64,000 nt of DNA from Syntrophomonas sp. UBA5314 (GTDB taxonomy: Bacteria; Bacillota; Syntrophomonadia; Syntrophomonadales; Syntrophomonadaceae). Both the position numbers and the translations under genes were made by a program. The DNA lies in assembly GCA_002410325.1 (NCBI GenBank), contig DHRK01000060.1, forward strand, positions 17,365 through 81,364, written 5' to 3'. The notes beneath the pieces are model-generated. The model had not been told where the DNA came from. It searched no databases and saw nothing but the letters and a program-made list of their open reading frames with translations. The first letter of the stretch is position 1; each line of letters begins with the position of its first letter. Positions 51,268 through 60,388 of the stretch are shown here, piece by piece.

Positions 51268-51954
51268 TTATTGGCGATTGGTTCCCGCCTGATCTTTCTG
51301 ATAGTTTATGCTTACCGTCCGGGTGCCTCCATTCCAGGACACCCGGGCCCCAAAGGCGGTGCTTATGAAGGCTGCCGGAACCAGGGTTCGCCCGTCTTTA
51401 ATCATGGCCGGCACATCGATCGGCAGTTGGACGCCGTTTTTATAGGCTTTGCCGTTTATAAGCAGCTTGAGGGTGATATCGCCGTCGGTGGCGGTTACGG
51501 TTTGGGTGGCGCTGTCAAAATTCACTGAAAGCCCGAGGGCAGAGGCTATAGTGGCAACCGGTACCATGGTCCTTCCGTTGATTATCTGGGGAGGAACGTC
51601 CGGGTGAAGGGCGACGCCGTTGACGATCAGGGTGACCGGTTCTGCCGGGGCATCTTCTCCGTCTCTTATGTAGGTGATTTCACCCGAATCAGATACAAAG
51701 GTTCCGTTGGTAATCAGAATTCGCATCTGATCCATTTCAATCAAAACCACGACTTCTGCACCGGCCTTGAGAACGCCCGGTTGCATTCCTTTGACAGCCG
51801 GAAGATCCCCGGCGGTACGCCCGTTCTCTACAGATACTATAGTCCCGCCTTTAATAGATACCGAGGTTGTGGCCAGGGCCTGACCGGGGATAAAAAGAAC
51901 CAGGGCAAAAAGGGAAAACACGAGCCAAGAAGCTAAAATACGGTTATTTTTCAA
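51268..51954 (-). CDS. Secreted copper amine oxidase N-terminal (stalk)-domain protein
   Basis: About 228 residues with a signal peptide (LASWLVFSLFALVLFIPGQALA) and a C-terminal pair of copper amine oxidase N-terminal-like repeats (IINGRTMVPVATIASALGLSV, then MIKDGRTLVPAAFISTAFGARVSW). Despite the name, this domain in Firmicutes is a surface stalk with no oxidase activity. The start is unclear: GGGGGAG touches the ATG at 51963, while a TTG at 51954 is spaced well and TTG at 51984 is also open. No partner is evident. Confidence 0.75.
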   Translation of the reverse strand: MKNNRILASWLVFSLFALVLFIPGQALATTSVSIKGGTIVSVENGRTAGDLPAVKGMQPGVLKAGAEVVVLIEMDQMRILITNGTFVSDSGEITYIRDGEDAPAEPVTLIVNGVALHPDVPPQIINGRTMVPVATIASALGLSVNFDSATQTVTATDGDITLKLLINGKAYKNGVQLPIDVPAMIKDGRTLVPAAFISTAFGARVSWNGGTRTVSINYQKDQAGTNRQ

Positions 51955-52122
51955 TTTATTCATCTCCCCCGGGTAGCTTGACAAAAGACATGGAACCGTT
52001 CAAATCCTCACTACGACTCCTGCCATATAAGTGAACGCTGTAGCCCGATAATTTAACTATTCCAAAATCTAAAGCGAAATACCTTTGGAAATATTACGGG
52101 ATTTTTGATGCCAGGCTTTCAC

Positions 52123-53418
52123 CTACCATATCATATTCCGCTCCGCTTCACTCTTCAAAAAGTCCCTGAAATGGGGGTGGGCAATATTGATCAGTTGTTT
52201 TACCCTTTCCCTTAGGGACCGTCCCCGCAGGTGGGCCACTCCGTATTCGGTAATGACATAATCCACATCTACCCTGGAAGTGGTGACAACGGTTCCGGGT
52301 TGAAAAAATGGTACTATGCGTGAAATCGTGTCGTTTTTGGTTGTGGAGTAAAAGGCCAGGATAGACTTGCCTCCAGGAGAGCGCTGCGCTCCGGCTACGA
52401 ACTCTTTGTGCCCGCCGGTGCCGCTAAACAGTTTGGGACCCACTGATTCCGCACAGCACTGCCCGGTCAGGTCCATCTGCAGCATGGAATTTATGGATAC
52501 CATCTTGTTGTTGCGGGCGATTACCGAAGGATCATTTACTACACTGCCCCGGTGGAATTCAACCGCCATGTTTTCATCCAAAAAATCATAGAGGCGCCTG
52601 CTCCCCATAGCCACGTCGGCGACAAACTTGTCCTTCCACAGGGTTTTCTTACGGTTGCTGATGGCTCCCGCTTCATACAGGTTCAATATACAGTCCGTAA
52701 ACATCTCCGAATGAACGCCCAGGTCCTTTTTATCGCTGAGGCTCTGCCCCACCGCTCCGGGGATGCTGCCAAACCCTATCTGGATAGTTGAACCGTCTTC
52801 AACCATATCAGCCGCATAGGCCCCAATGATCAGGTCCTTCTCGTTTAACACCGGGGGCTTCACCTCGGGAAGCTCCCGGCTGGTCTCCACTATGTAATCG
52901 ATCTGGGAAATATGAACATTGGTGTCGCCAAAGGTGCGCGGCAGGCGAGGGGTTACTTCCATGATCACCAGATCGGCTGCTTCTACAAAATCCTTCTCCA
53001 TAACCGTAGACAACGAGAGAGACAGGTAGCCGTGTTTGTCCATCGGTGAAGCGCAGCCGAAAAACACGTTGGGAGGTCGGCAAGCCATTCGTTTGGAGCT
53101 GAAATCCTGCAGCTGCATGGGGATATAGGATACGTTCCCGATGGGATGAGCCTGGCGGGGGGCTTCAGTAAAGAACCAGCTGTTTAAGAGGAAGTGGCCG
53201 GCCATGTCGGGATTGGTAAAAAACTCGTATTTACCCATCATCATGGCGTTGACTACTGAAACGTCCTCTACCCGATCCTTGATGGTGTGCAGTTGGCTCA
53301 GCAGGGTCATTGGTTCACAGGAGGCCAGACTGCAGACGATCTCATCATGGCTTTTGATGTGTTTTAAGGCTTCTTCCACTGACACCAGCTTGCGGCGATA
53401 TTCTTCAGCGAAATTCAT
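52123..53418 (-). CDS. Acetyl-CoA hydrolase/transferase family CoA-transferase
   Basis: A 431-residue class I-type CoA-transferase related to 4-hydroxybutyrate and butyryl-CoA:acetate CoA-transferases. The likely catalytic glutamate is in LGVHSEMFTDCILNLYEAG; IGFGSIPGAVGQSL binds CoA, and YVITEYGVAHLRGRS is the family's C-terminal signature. It swaps CoA between acyl groups, typically acetate and butyrate, in fermenting and syntrophic bacteria. The acyl preference cannot be read from sequence. GGGGTG precedes the ATG. It stands alone. Confidence 0.88.
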   Translation of the reverse strand: MNFAEEYRRKLVSVEEALKHIKSHDEIVCSLASCEPMTLLSQLHTIKDRVEDVSVVNAMMMGKYEFFTNPDMAGHFLLNSWFFTEAPRQAHPIGNVSYIPMQLQDFSSKRMACRPPNVFFGCASPMDKHGYLSLSLSTVMEKDFVEAADLVIMEVTPRLPRTFGDTNVHISQIDYIVETSRELPEVKPPVLNEKDLIIGAYAADMVEDGSTIQIGFGSIPGAVGQSLSDKKDLGVHSEMFTDCILNLYEAGAISNRKKTLWKDKFVADVAMGSRRLYDFLDENMAVEFHRGSVVNDPSVIARNNKMVSINSMLQMDLTGQCCAESVGPKLFSGTGGHKEFVAGAQRSPGGKSILAFYSTTKNDTISRIVPFFQPGTVVTTSRVDVDYVITEYGVAHLRGRSLRERVKQLINIAHPHFRDFLKSEAERNMIW

Positions 53419-53677
53419 CTATTCACCCCAAAATAATTATTAATGCTTTTAAATTCGACACAAAACAATTCTACACAAGACGATGATTTTTAGCAATAAA
53501 CAAAGCCGGGATGATGTTTTGCGAACCCGGCCGGCATTCGAAATAAACCACGAAATAACCAAGATAAAGACCTTTTTATGCAGAAGGAATTTCGTTTAAT
53601 AATGTAAAACATAGTCATCAACAACAAAAAATAGCATAAATATTAATTTATTGTTAGGTATTTGCTGGAGAACGCTC

Positions 53678-55927
53678 ATGAACATTATTGAAAATCTGGA
53701 CGGGCAAAAGCTGCCGCTGATAAGGCAGATCATGGATACCTCTTTGCATCCTTTGTTGGCTATTGAGCCTGACAGTTCTATAGTTGCCTGCAATGACGCC
53801 CTTTGCCAGCTGTTGGGGATGTCCCGGTGGGAAATCGAGAATCTGCCGGAGTCGGCTCCTGATTTCCACCAGTGCTTGAGAAGGATCATCGATGAGATAA
53901 GCTCCGCTGGTTACTGCCACCGTTTTGAAAAGCACTGTAAACTCAGAAATGGCCGAAAAATATTTCTCGACATATCGATCTTCAAGGTCACCAGCCCGGA
54001 TGGAGTGGTTAGATGTTATTATGCATCTTTGCTTGACATCACTTCCCAAAAAGTGCTTGAAAAAAACTATCGTCTGATAGCTGAAAACGCCTACGATCTG
54101 ATTACCATTATCGACCCTGAGACTTTTTGTTACAAGTACGTTAGTCCATCCCACAAACGGGTAGTGGGTTTCAGCGCTGAAGAATTGATGGGCAAGCACT
54201 GCTTTGACCATGTACATCCGGACGATAGGAAAATGGTCAAGGAAAAACTAGTGGAAGGTATAAAAAAGGGCGGCGGCATCGCCCAGTACCGAACTCGAAA
54301 AAAGGACTTCACTTATGTCTGGCTGGAGACCATTGGCAAATTGATAAACCGGGCTGATGGACGGGGTGATGTATTGCTGGTAACCCGGGAGATCAACGAA
54401 AAAAAACTGGCCGAATTGGCCCTGAAGGCTTCGGAGGAGAAATACCGTTTAATCGCCGATAATACCATGGACATCATCGCTTTAATAGAACCAGACCGGC
54501 TGCAGTTTACTTATCTGAGCCCCTCGGTCACCCGGGTGATGGGCTATTCAGAAGATGAGTTGATAGGAACCGAAATCTTTTCTCTTGTTCACCCGGAGGA
54601 GCTCGATCAGGCCAGGGGGACTTTATTTGAGGGTTTGGCGGCCGGTTTTGCCCAGGGTCAATACCGGGCTTTGAAGAAGGATGGCAGCTATGTATGGTTG
54701 GAAGCTATCGGAAAAATTATAACTAACGTGGATGGGCTGCCGGCTATTCTTTTGACCTCCAGGGACATCGACCAGCGCAAGAACAGTGAAGCAGCCCTGA
54801 TGGCCAGTGAAGAACGGCTGCTGATCAGTGAAGCGGAGCTTAAGCAGCAGTTGGATTTCCTGAATTATCTCATCAACAACATGAACGAAGTCTTTGTACT
54901 TTACGACAACCGTCAGAATATAACCTTTGTCAACAACAGCAACTCGGGGCTCATGGGCTACCAGCAAGCCGAACTGGTGGGCAGCCAACTTTTACAGTTT
55001 GTTACTGAAGAGCACCGGCACCACACCGCCGGGCAGATAGATGAATGTTTGGTGAGAAGCCGGCAGGCAGTATTTGAAACCGTATTGATACGCCAGGATG
55101 GCAGTGAGGCTTTGGTACGCATTAAAAGCTCTCCAATCATCGATGACGGAGAAGTTCAGGGAGGCATGCTGCTCATTGAAGATATATCCGAATACCGTAA
55201 ATTGGAGAAACAGATAGCCCGACTGGATCAATTGAACACGGTCGGCGAGATGGCCGCCGGGATCGGCCATGAAATCAGAAACCCCATGACGGCGGTCAAG
55301 GGATTTCTACAAATGCTAAGCCAGTATGAAGAATACGCCCACCATCAGCACTATTTTCACCTCATGCTGGAAGAACTGGAGCGGGCCAATTCAATTATCA
55401 GTGAATTTTTGTCCCTGGCTAAAAACAAGCTGGTGGACCGGCAGCCCCACAATCTGAACTTGATTATAGGCAACCTCTTTCCCCTGCTCCAGGCCGATGC
55501 CCTGCTAACTGAGAAAGCACTGGTATTGGAGCTTAACGACATTCCGGAGCTGTTGCTGGATGAAAAAGAGATTCGTCAGCTGATCGTTAACCTGGTACGC
55601 AATGGCATGGAAGCGATGGAAGCGGGAGGCATGGTGACCATCTACACCGCTCGGGATGGAGAAGATGTCATTATGGAGGTTCGGGATGAAGGAAACGGTA
55701 TAGCTCCAGGTATGCTGGAGCGGCTGGGCACTCCCTTTTTGACCACCAAAGAAAACGGCACCGGGCTGGGCCTGGCTATATGCTACAGCATCGTGGCCAG
55801 GCATGGCGCAGCCATAGAACCGATTGCCCGAAACAACGGAACCACCATCCAGGTGTGCTTTAAAATGTCCCGCCAATCAGGCGATGGGGCTGCCCTGGTG
55901 ACAGGGCCTGAACTGCAGAAGAGATGA
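53678..55927 (+). CDS. Multi-PAS sensor histidine kinase, sporulation-kinase type
   Basis: About 749 residues, cytosolic by prediction. Four PAS domains lie in tandem (about 10-130, 135-255, 260-375, 390-505), two of them near copies with SPSHKRVVGFSAEELMG and SPSVTRVMGYSEDELIG. They precede a dimerisation domain with GHEIRNPMTAVKGFLQML (phosphorylated His) and an ATP domain with NLVRNGMEAMEAGG, DEGNGIAPGML and GTGLGLAICYSIV. The layout matches KinA/KinE-like kinases that feed Spo0A. No response regulator is adjacent, as usual for that class. The ATG at 53678 has CTGGAG seven bases upstream. Confidence 0.88.
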   Translation: MNIIENLDGQKLPLIRQIMDTSLHPLLAIEPDSSIVACNDALCQLLGMSRWEIENLPESAPDFHQCLRRIIDEISSAGYCHRFEKHCKLRNGRKIFLDISIFKVTSPDGVVRCYYASLLDITSQKVLEKNYRLIAENAYDLITIIDPETFCYKYVSPSHKRVVGFSAEELMGKHCFDHVHPDDRKMVKEKLVEGIKKGGGIAQYRTRKKDFTYVWLETIGKLINRADGRGDVLLVTREINEKKLAELALKASEEKYRLIADNTMDIIALIEPDRLQFTYLSPSVTRVMGYSEDELIGTEIFSLVHPEELDQARGTLFEGLAAGFAQGQYRALKKDGSYVWLEAIGKIITNVDGLPAILLTSRDIDQRKNSEAALMASEERLLISEAELKQQLDFLNYLINNMNEVFVLYDNRQNITFVNNSNSGLMGYQQAELVGSQLLQFVTEEHRHHTAGQIDECLVRSRQAVFETVLIRQDGSEALVRIKSSPIIDDGEVQGGMLLIEDISEYRKLEKQIARLDQLNTVGEMAAGIGHEIRNPMTAVKGFLQMLSQYEEYAHHQHYFHLMLEELERANSIISEFLSLAKNKLVDRQPHNLNLIIGNLFPLLQADALLTEKALVLELNDIPELLLDEKEIRQLIVNLVRNGMEAMEAGGMVTIYTARDGEDVIMEVRDEGNGIAPGMLERLGTPFLTTKENGTGLGLAICYSIVARHGAAIEPIARNNGTTIQVCFKMSRQSGDGAALVTGPELQKR

Positions 55928-55942
55928 GCGGTTTCCCCGTTC

Positions 55943-56006
55943 CCGGTAAGCGGGTGTATAAAAAGGGCGGGAGAACTTTACTATACGTCCCCCCGCTTCC
56001 CGGTTT
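55943..56006 (+). terminator. Terminator after the PAS kinase
   Basis: CCGGTAAGCGGG and CCCGCTTCCCGG pair with one mismatch around an inner GTGTATA/TATACG stem, followed by TTTTAAAG. Confidence 0.55.
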
Positions 56007-56062
56007 TAAAGTTTACTTCGGTATTTGATTTTGATAGTTGCCTATGAGTCCTCCTGATTTTC

Positions 56063-57493
56063 CTACCAGTTATTAGAGATTACAGTTCGCAGGCAGGTTG
56101 CCAATGACTGGTTCACCAGAACAAACTCTTCAATGGGCCTTGTTTCAGGAACCTCTGCGGCCCGGTTTTGCTGTTGCAAGCGGGTGGAGAGGAGGATAAA
56201 TTGCAGATTTTGCAATACCTGCTGAGATGCCTGCCTGGACATAATCCGGGTGATAACAGCCGTTTCAAGTGCGTCGAGCTGGTATTGTTGAAGTGCTTCA
56301 AGCCCGGCGCTGCCAGCCGGTGTGGTAATCAATCCATTCCCCTCCAGGACCGCGACGGTTTGTTCCACCATCAGGAAAACGGTTCCCCGGATGGAGAACA
56401 GCCCCCCCGGCAATTGTATTTTAATCTTATCCCCGGTTTGGGAAGCGGTCTGGTACCAGGGAGCTTCTGCTGTTCCATTACCGGCCTGGTCCTGCTCGCC
56501 GGCCGGTTTTTTAGCGTAGGTCAGGGTGGACAGGGAGCCCAGTAGTTCCCCGTAGGGGCATTCCAGCTCCAATTTATCCACTGCGAGGCCGGCTGTTCCG
56601 TCCTTCTTGATATAGTTCCGCCCCTGGGCTTCTTTTATTTTCAGGCAACTGTCGCTTTTCAACAAAAGGCGGGAGCCGTCCGGGTACTCAATGACCGCCT
56701 CACCGCCGTCACGAGTTTCAATAATGTCCCCGGCCTTCACGGGCAGGCTGCCTTTTACGGTATGGCGCGCCGGACTGTCGATACGGCCCATCCATACTTC
56801 CCCGCTCTCAACCGTCAGGGTGCCGGCCAATTTGGATTCGTAAAGCTCGGGATCGCTGGTTAGCAGCACCGCCAGGGCCCGGCAGAGCTCGCTGCGGGTC
56901 ATGGGGTGGTCCGGTCTCACCAGGCCGCCTTTTTCGGTTTGGAGCAGGCCAGCGTCAAGGGCCAGGGCTATAGCCGGAGCCGCCCAGTGGTTTTCATCCA
57001 TGTCACCCAATGGAGGTAATTTTACACCGGTATAGCTCTGCCTGCTCAGTCCCAGAACCATGCAGACGCCTTCAGCCCTGGTCAGGGCTTCTTCCGGGTT
57101 GTAGATGTTGTCAGGCAGCCGGTTGAGGTATCCGGACTCGGCGGCCGCTTTTATGTAAGTAGCCGACCAGTGGCTTAGGGGTACGTCCCTGAAACCGCTG
57201 TCCGCATCGAAATTGATCTTGCGCTGGAAAGCGTTGCACATGATCACCGCGCCCTGGGCCCTGGTAAGCGGTTCCCCGGGATGAAAGTCGCCGTCGGGAA
57301 ACCCGGCCATGATCCCTTCGGAGATAATGTAGTCAATGTATACCCGGTTCAAATCTTCGGCGGCAATGTCGCTGAACCGGTCGGATGCCTGGACTTGCGA
57401 AGCAGTGGGTGCTATGCTCATCAGCATGATTCCCAGGAAGAAAACCAGCAGGGCCGCACCACCCCAAATACGCCTGATTGTAACTTTAACCAT
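56063..57493 (-). CDS. S-layer homology (SLH) protein with FecR-like domain
   Basis: About 476 residues: a signal/anchor (GGAALLVFFLGIMLMSI), three SLH repeats (about 40-210: FSDIAAEDLNRVYIDYIISEG, FRDVPLSHWSATYIKAAAESG, the GDMDENHWAAPAIALALDAG repeat) that anchor proteins to cell-wall polymers, and a FecR-type domain (VKAGDIIETRDGGEAVIEYP, then the DGSRLLLKSDSCLKI part). The FecR-like domain here probably binds a surface ligand rather than a sigma regulator. The ATG at 57493 has GAGGTGG eight bases upstream; it is preferred to GTG 57505. Confidence 0.83.
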   Translation of the reverse strand: MVKVTIRRIWGGAALLVFFLGIMLMSIAPTASQVQASDRFSDIAAEDLNRVYIDYIISEGIMAGFPDGDFHPGEPLTRAQGAVIMCNAFQRKINFDADSGFRDVPLSHWSATYIKAAAESGYLNRLPDNIYNPEEALTRAEGVCMVLGLSRQSYTGVKLPPLGDMDENHWAAPAIALALDAGLLQTEKGGLVRPDHPMTRSELCRALAVLLTSDPELYESKLAGTLTVESGEVWMGRIDSPARHTVKGSLPVKAGDIIETRDGGEAVIEYPDGSRLLLKSDSCLKIKEAQGRNYIKKDGTAGLAVDKLELECPYGELLGSLSTLTYAKKPAGEQDQAGNGTAEAPWYQTASQTGDKIKIQLPGGLFSIRGTVFLMVEQTVAVLEGNGLITTPAGSAGLEALQQYQLDALETAVITRIMSRQASQQVLQNLQFILLSTRLQQQNRAAEVPETRPIEEFVLVNQSLATCLRTVISNNW

Positions 57494-57940
57494 CTCCAAA
57501 ACCACCTCTATTATTGCATCTTTATGTTTAATACCACTTTAAACGAGTGATAATATGTTATTTCTAAACATTTCCTGAATACTCCTGCTAATATTATTTA
57601 TTTGAAAAAAGAACTTAGATGGAGAACAAATTTAAAACCGGCATCTACCATTTAAAGCCAATGCATTTATTCGGATCCAGCTGACAGTTTATTCCGCCAT
57701 TTCGAATGACTGGATGAGGATAAAGAATGACTATTTAGAAATAATAAAAACAGTTTTAATCATTATAGGCTCATACTTATGTTGAACCCATTCTGATCAA
57801 GATGGGTGCCTTTGGCCCGCGATATTATAACCCTGTCCTGTTTTTGGACAAAGCCGAATACGCCTGCGAAATCTTTGATCAGAAAAAGGATGAGTGTATA
57901 AAGGTAATCTTGAAGGCAATTTGAAAGGAGATGGACTGTA
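57494..57940 (+). other. Gap of about 450 bases, one weak coding trace
   Basis: The left part is AT-rich with no signal. At 57802-57921 a short plus-strand frame (start MGAFGPRYYNP) ends just before the DUF2512 ribosome binding site. It is too short to judge, has no good start site of its own, and I do not call it a gene. Confidence 0.25.
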
Positions 57941-58297
57941 ATGAGTAAGACCTGGATGGCCTTGTTGACAAAGTTTTTAATGACCCTGGTGGCAGCCTAC
58001 CTGGCCCTCACCCTTATTAGCGGGGCGACTTTTACTCAGGTTCTGGTTATAGCTGTTGTGGGGACCGCCTTGAATTACCTCCTGGGTGACCTGGTAATCC
58101 TACCCGCTGGAGGCAATATCACCGCCTCGATATGCGACGGCTTGCTGGCGGCCATTCTGGCATATGCGGTAATTCGAGTGTGGGGCGTAACCGCTGCGGT
58201 AAACTGGTGGGCTCTGGCGGTATTTGCCATATTGGTTGCGGTATTTGAGTACTTCTTCCACAATTATTTGAAGAAGTCAGACGAAGTGGCGCCTTGA
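57941..58297 (+). CDS. DUF2512 (YndM-like) membrane protein
   Basis: 118 residues with four predicted membrane helices. LTKFLMTLVAAYLALTLISG and LNYLLGDLVILPAGGN are the family blocks. The family is common in spore-forming Firmicutes and has no known function. AAAGGAG precedes the ATG. It ends before a strong terminator. Confidence 0.78.
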   Translation: MSKTWMALLTKFLMTLVAAYLALTLISGATFTQVLVIAVVGTALNYLLGDLVILPAGGNITASICDGLLAAILAYAVIRVWGVTAAVNWWALAVFAILVAVFEYFFHNYLKKSDEVAP

Positions 58298-58307
58298 TTT
58301 CCATATA

Positions 58308-58350
58308 TAAAAGGGCTAAGGCCGCGTGATCCTTAGCCCTTTTCTTTTTC
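58308..58350 (+). terminator. Intrinsic terminator after DUF2512 gene
   Basis: AAAAGGGCTAAGG and CCTTAGCCCTTTT form a perfect 13-bp stem, followed by CTTTTTC. Confidence 0.75.
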
Positions 58351-58476
58351 AAGCTGGTTTGTAGCTGCAGTTGCATGCTACTGGCGAGGGTGGTTAAAGG
58401 AGCAGTTCAAGCCCGTATTTTATCCTGCCAATGGTTAAGGACGGGGCGGTTCTGCTCCTTCTATAGTTTTATAAAT

Positions 58477-59415
58477 TCAACCGTTCAAAGTGTAGTAATC
58501 GCGCATTCCGCGCAGGAAGTGGTGTGCTTCACGCAGGACGTGGTCCGGCCAAATAGGCAGAAACAAGGACTTTACCTTGCATTCCTGGTAGGCGTCGGCG
58601 ATGGCATCTTTTAAGCCGGCCAGGGATTTGGTAGCGGTTATCTCATCCAGGAGCAAGATTCTTAGCCGCTTATTCAATATCCCCCTGTCTTTGGCGGCAT
58701 TCGCCCGGATTTTCAGCCGGTGGAACCTGGAAGCCAATCCCCGTGCCTTGATGATCCACAATTTTTCCGAAGGATCGAGCAGGTGTTGAATAAACTCCGC
58801 ATGGTCGGCCATCTTATCATCCCAAAACACCTTTTCGTTTATAACGCCTTTTTTAGTGGCAGGATTGCGCTTTAGCTGTAAAGTCTGCAGCTCGCTTACA
58901 TAGTGCTGGGCCTCATCACGCAGGTGCTCCAGCTCGGAATAGAACATTTCGGTGAATGTAGCACAAATTTTTCTTTCACTGAGCAGCATGGTTTTGAATT
59001 CTATCAATGCGTTGGTCAGGCTTATAGCCCGGTTGTTTAGATCGCTCACCTGGGGTTCCATATGGGGCTCTCCCAGGCCGGCTTTTAACTGCAATTCCGA
59101 CCGGGTAAGGGCTGTGTCGATATTGATCCCGGTAAATTGCTGGGTCATTCCTTCAAGCTTTTCGGTGTCTTCCGTCACAAGCTCGCCTGAATTTAATACC
59201 GAGGGGCTAACGTGGCCGTCAGCCATCGGAACAGTCTCGGCCAGAAGGTCTCGGAACTGGTTTTTAAATGTGTTCGCCTGTGCAGCCAGACCGGCATTTT
59301 GGGCCGGCAATGAGGCTTCTATCAACAGGCTGTGTTCGTTCATTATGCGTAGGAAAAATAGATTGAGTTCGAGTGACCTGCTTATATATCGGGCAGGGGT
59401 TAGGTCGTCTGGCAT
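58477..59415 (-). CDS. DUF2935 family protein
   Basis: 312 residues of two tandem helical bundles, the DUF2935 fold. Histidine/acidic motifs at equivalent places could bind metal: FWDDKMADHAEFIQHLLDP in the second unit, and WPDHVLREAHHFL near the end. Similar proteins in Bacillus and Clostridium have a di-iron-like bundle, but no function is established. It stands alone. Confidence 0.78.
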   Translation of the reverse strand: MPDDLTPARYISRSLELNLFFLRIMNEHSLLIEASLPAQNAGLAAQANTFKNQFRDLLAETVPMADGHVSPSVLNSGELVTEDTEKLEGMTQQFTGINIDTALTRSELQLKAGLGEPHMEPQVSDLNNRAISLTNALIEFKTMLLSERKICATFTEMFYSELEHLRDEAQHYVSELQTLQLKRNPATKKGVINEKVFWDDKMADHAEFIQHLLDPSEKLWIIKARGLASRFHRLKIRANAAKDRGILNKRLRILLLDEITATKSLAGLKDAIADAYQECKVKSLFLPIWPDHVLREAHHFLRGMRDYYTLNG

Positions 59416-59520
59416 CCAACCACCCTTTCACTTTTTTTTACACTATGAGAAATAGACAGTAAGGGTGCCGAAAAAGCGAAAATTAAACATAGATTACATA
59501 ATAGCCGTTTTTTGAGTTGA

Positions 59521-59727
59521 ACTAGAAAAGCTGGAACAATTACCCTCTCTCGGGAAAGAAATAACAGTCTTTATCTTGGAGGAACGGTTGGGGGTTCAAA
59601 AGATGATGCCGGGACTATAATCATGACCGGGGTAAAGACGATTTTAACCGGGGAGTATTATCCCGGCGATGAAATGATGCACGAAGGGTTGCAGTCCAAT
59701 ATATACCGCTACACCAGCAGGAAATAA
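59521..59727 (+). pseudogene. Unidentified C-terminal coding remnant
   Basis: 69 codons of protein-like sequence (KDDAGTIIMTGVKTILTGEY, then YPGDEMMHEGLQSNIYRYTS) end at TAA at 59725. No start codon precedes it in frame and a TGA lies directly upstream. I do not recognise the family. The rest of 59416-59773 shows nothing else. Confidence 0.35.
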
Positions 59728-59773
59728 GCGAAGTGGTAAAATCGGTCTTACCGAGATGAAGCTGTAAAGAATG

Positions 59774-60226
59774 TTAAGACGTACTCGCGCGGCCCGTCAG
59801 GATACCTACTCCGGTAATCAACCAGGGTAGAGGCGAAATGCTCATTAATAGCAGATCGCGCCAGTGCCCCGGGGTGGGGGTTGACAGGTAGAGGTAAATA
59901 CCGAGGACCGTGCTGACGAAAAAGACCAGGATGGAAAATCCGGCAAACCCCTTTTTTATTTTAATCATCGATCTTTCCAGATCAAAATCTTTTTGCCGCC
60001 GCACCAGATTATTTAACATCCAGGCGGACCCCAAACAGGGCGCCACGATGGCCAAGCCCATCAGCAATTCTCCGATACTGAACATCGTAGTTGTGTAGAG
60101 GATTCCCATCCATAACAAGGCAGTACCGCTTCCCAGAAGCAGCACCCGGGAGCCCAGCCACATTAAGGCATATATATATCCGTTGCAATCGGCATCCGAT
60201 TTATAATTGAATGGATTCCGAGGCAT
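59774..60226 (-). CDS. Small four-helix membrane protein, unknown
   Basis: 150 residues. Four hydrophobic helices (about 19-45, 48-70, 92-112, 125-145) and a basic loop (VRRQKDFDLERSMIKIKK) between helices 2 and 3. I do not recognise a family. GGAGG precedes the ATG. It stands upstream of no other gene on its strand. Confidence 0.6.
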   Translation of the reverse strand: MPRNPFNYKSDADCNGYIYALMWLGSRVLLLGSGTALLWMGILYTTTMFSIGELLMGLAIVAPCLGSAWMLNNLVRRQKDFDLERSMIKIKKGFAGFSILVFFVSTVLGIYLYLSTPTPGHWRDLLLMSISPLPWLITGVGILTGRASTS

Positions 60227-60388
60227 TGAACTGACCTCCTACTTTTAAATCCTATCCCTTTTGATTCAATACAAAAGCGCGGATACCTTCTATGTATTTT
60301 ATTGTAGTTGAGGCTGTCCCCCAAAATGACCGCCGGCTTGATTATCCTTGGCTGTAATAAACTATAGATTGAATCAATCCCTTGATGC

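Noticed and set aside
57802..57921. Short gene starting MGAFGPRYYNP
   Set aside because: About 40 codons, no ribosome binding site and no recognisable family; kept only as a note in the gap entry.
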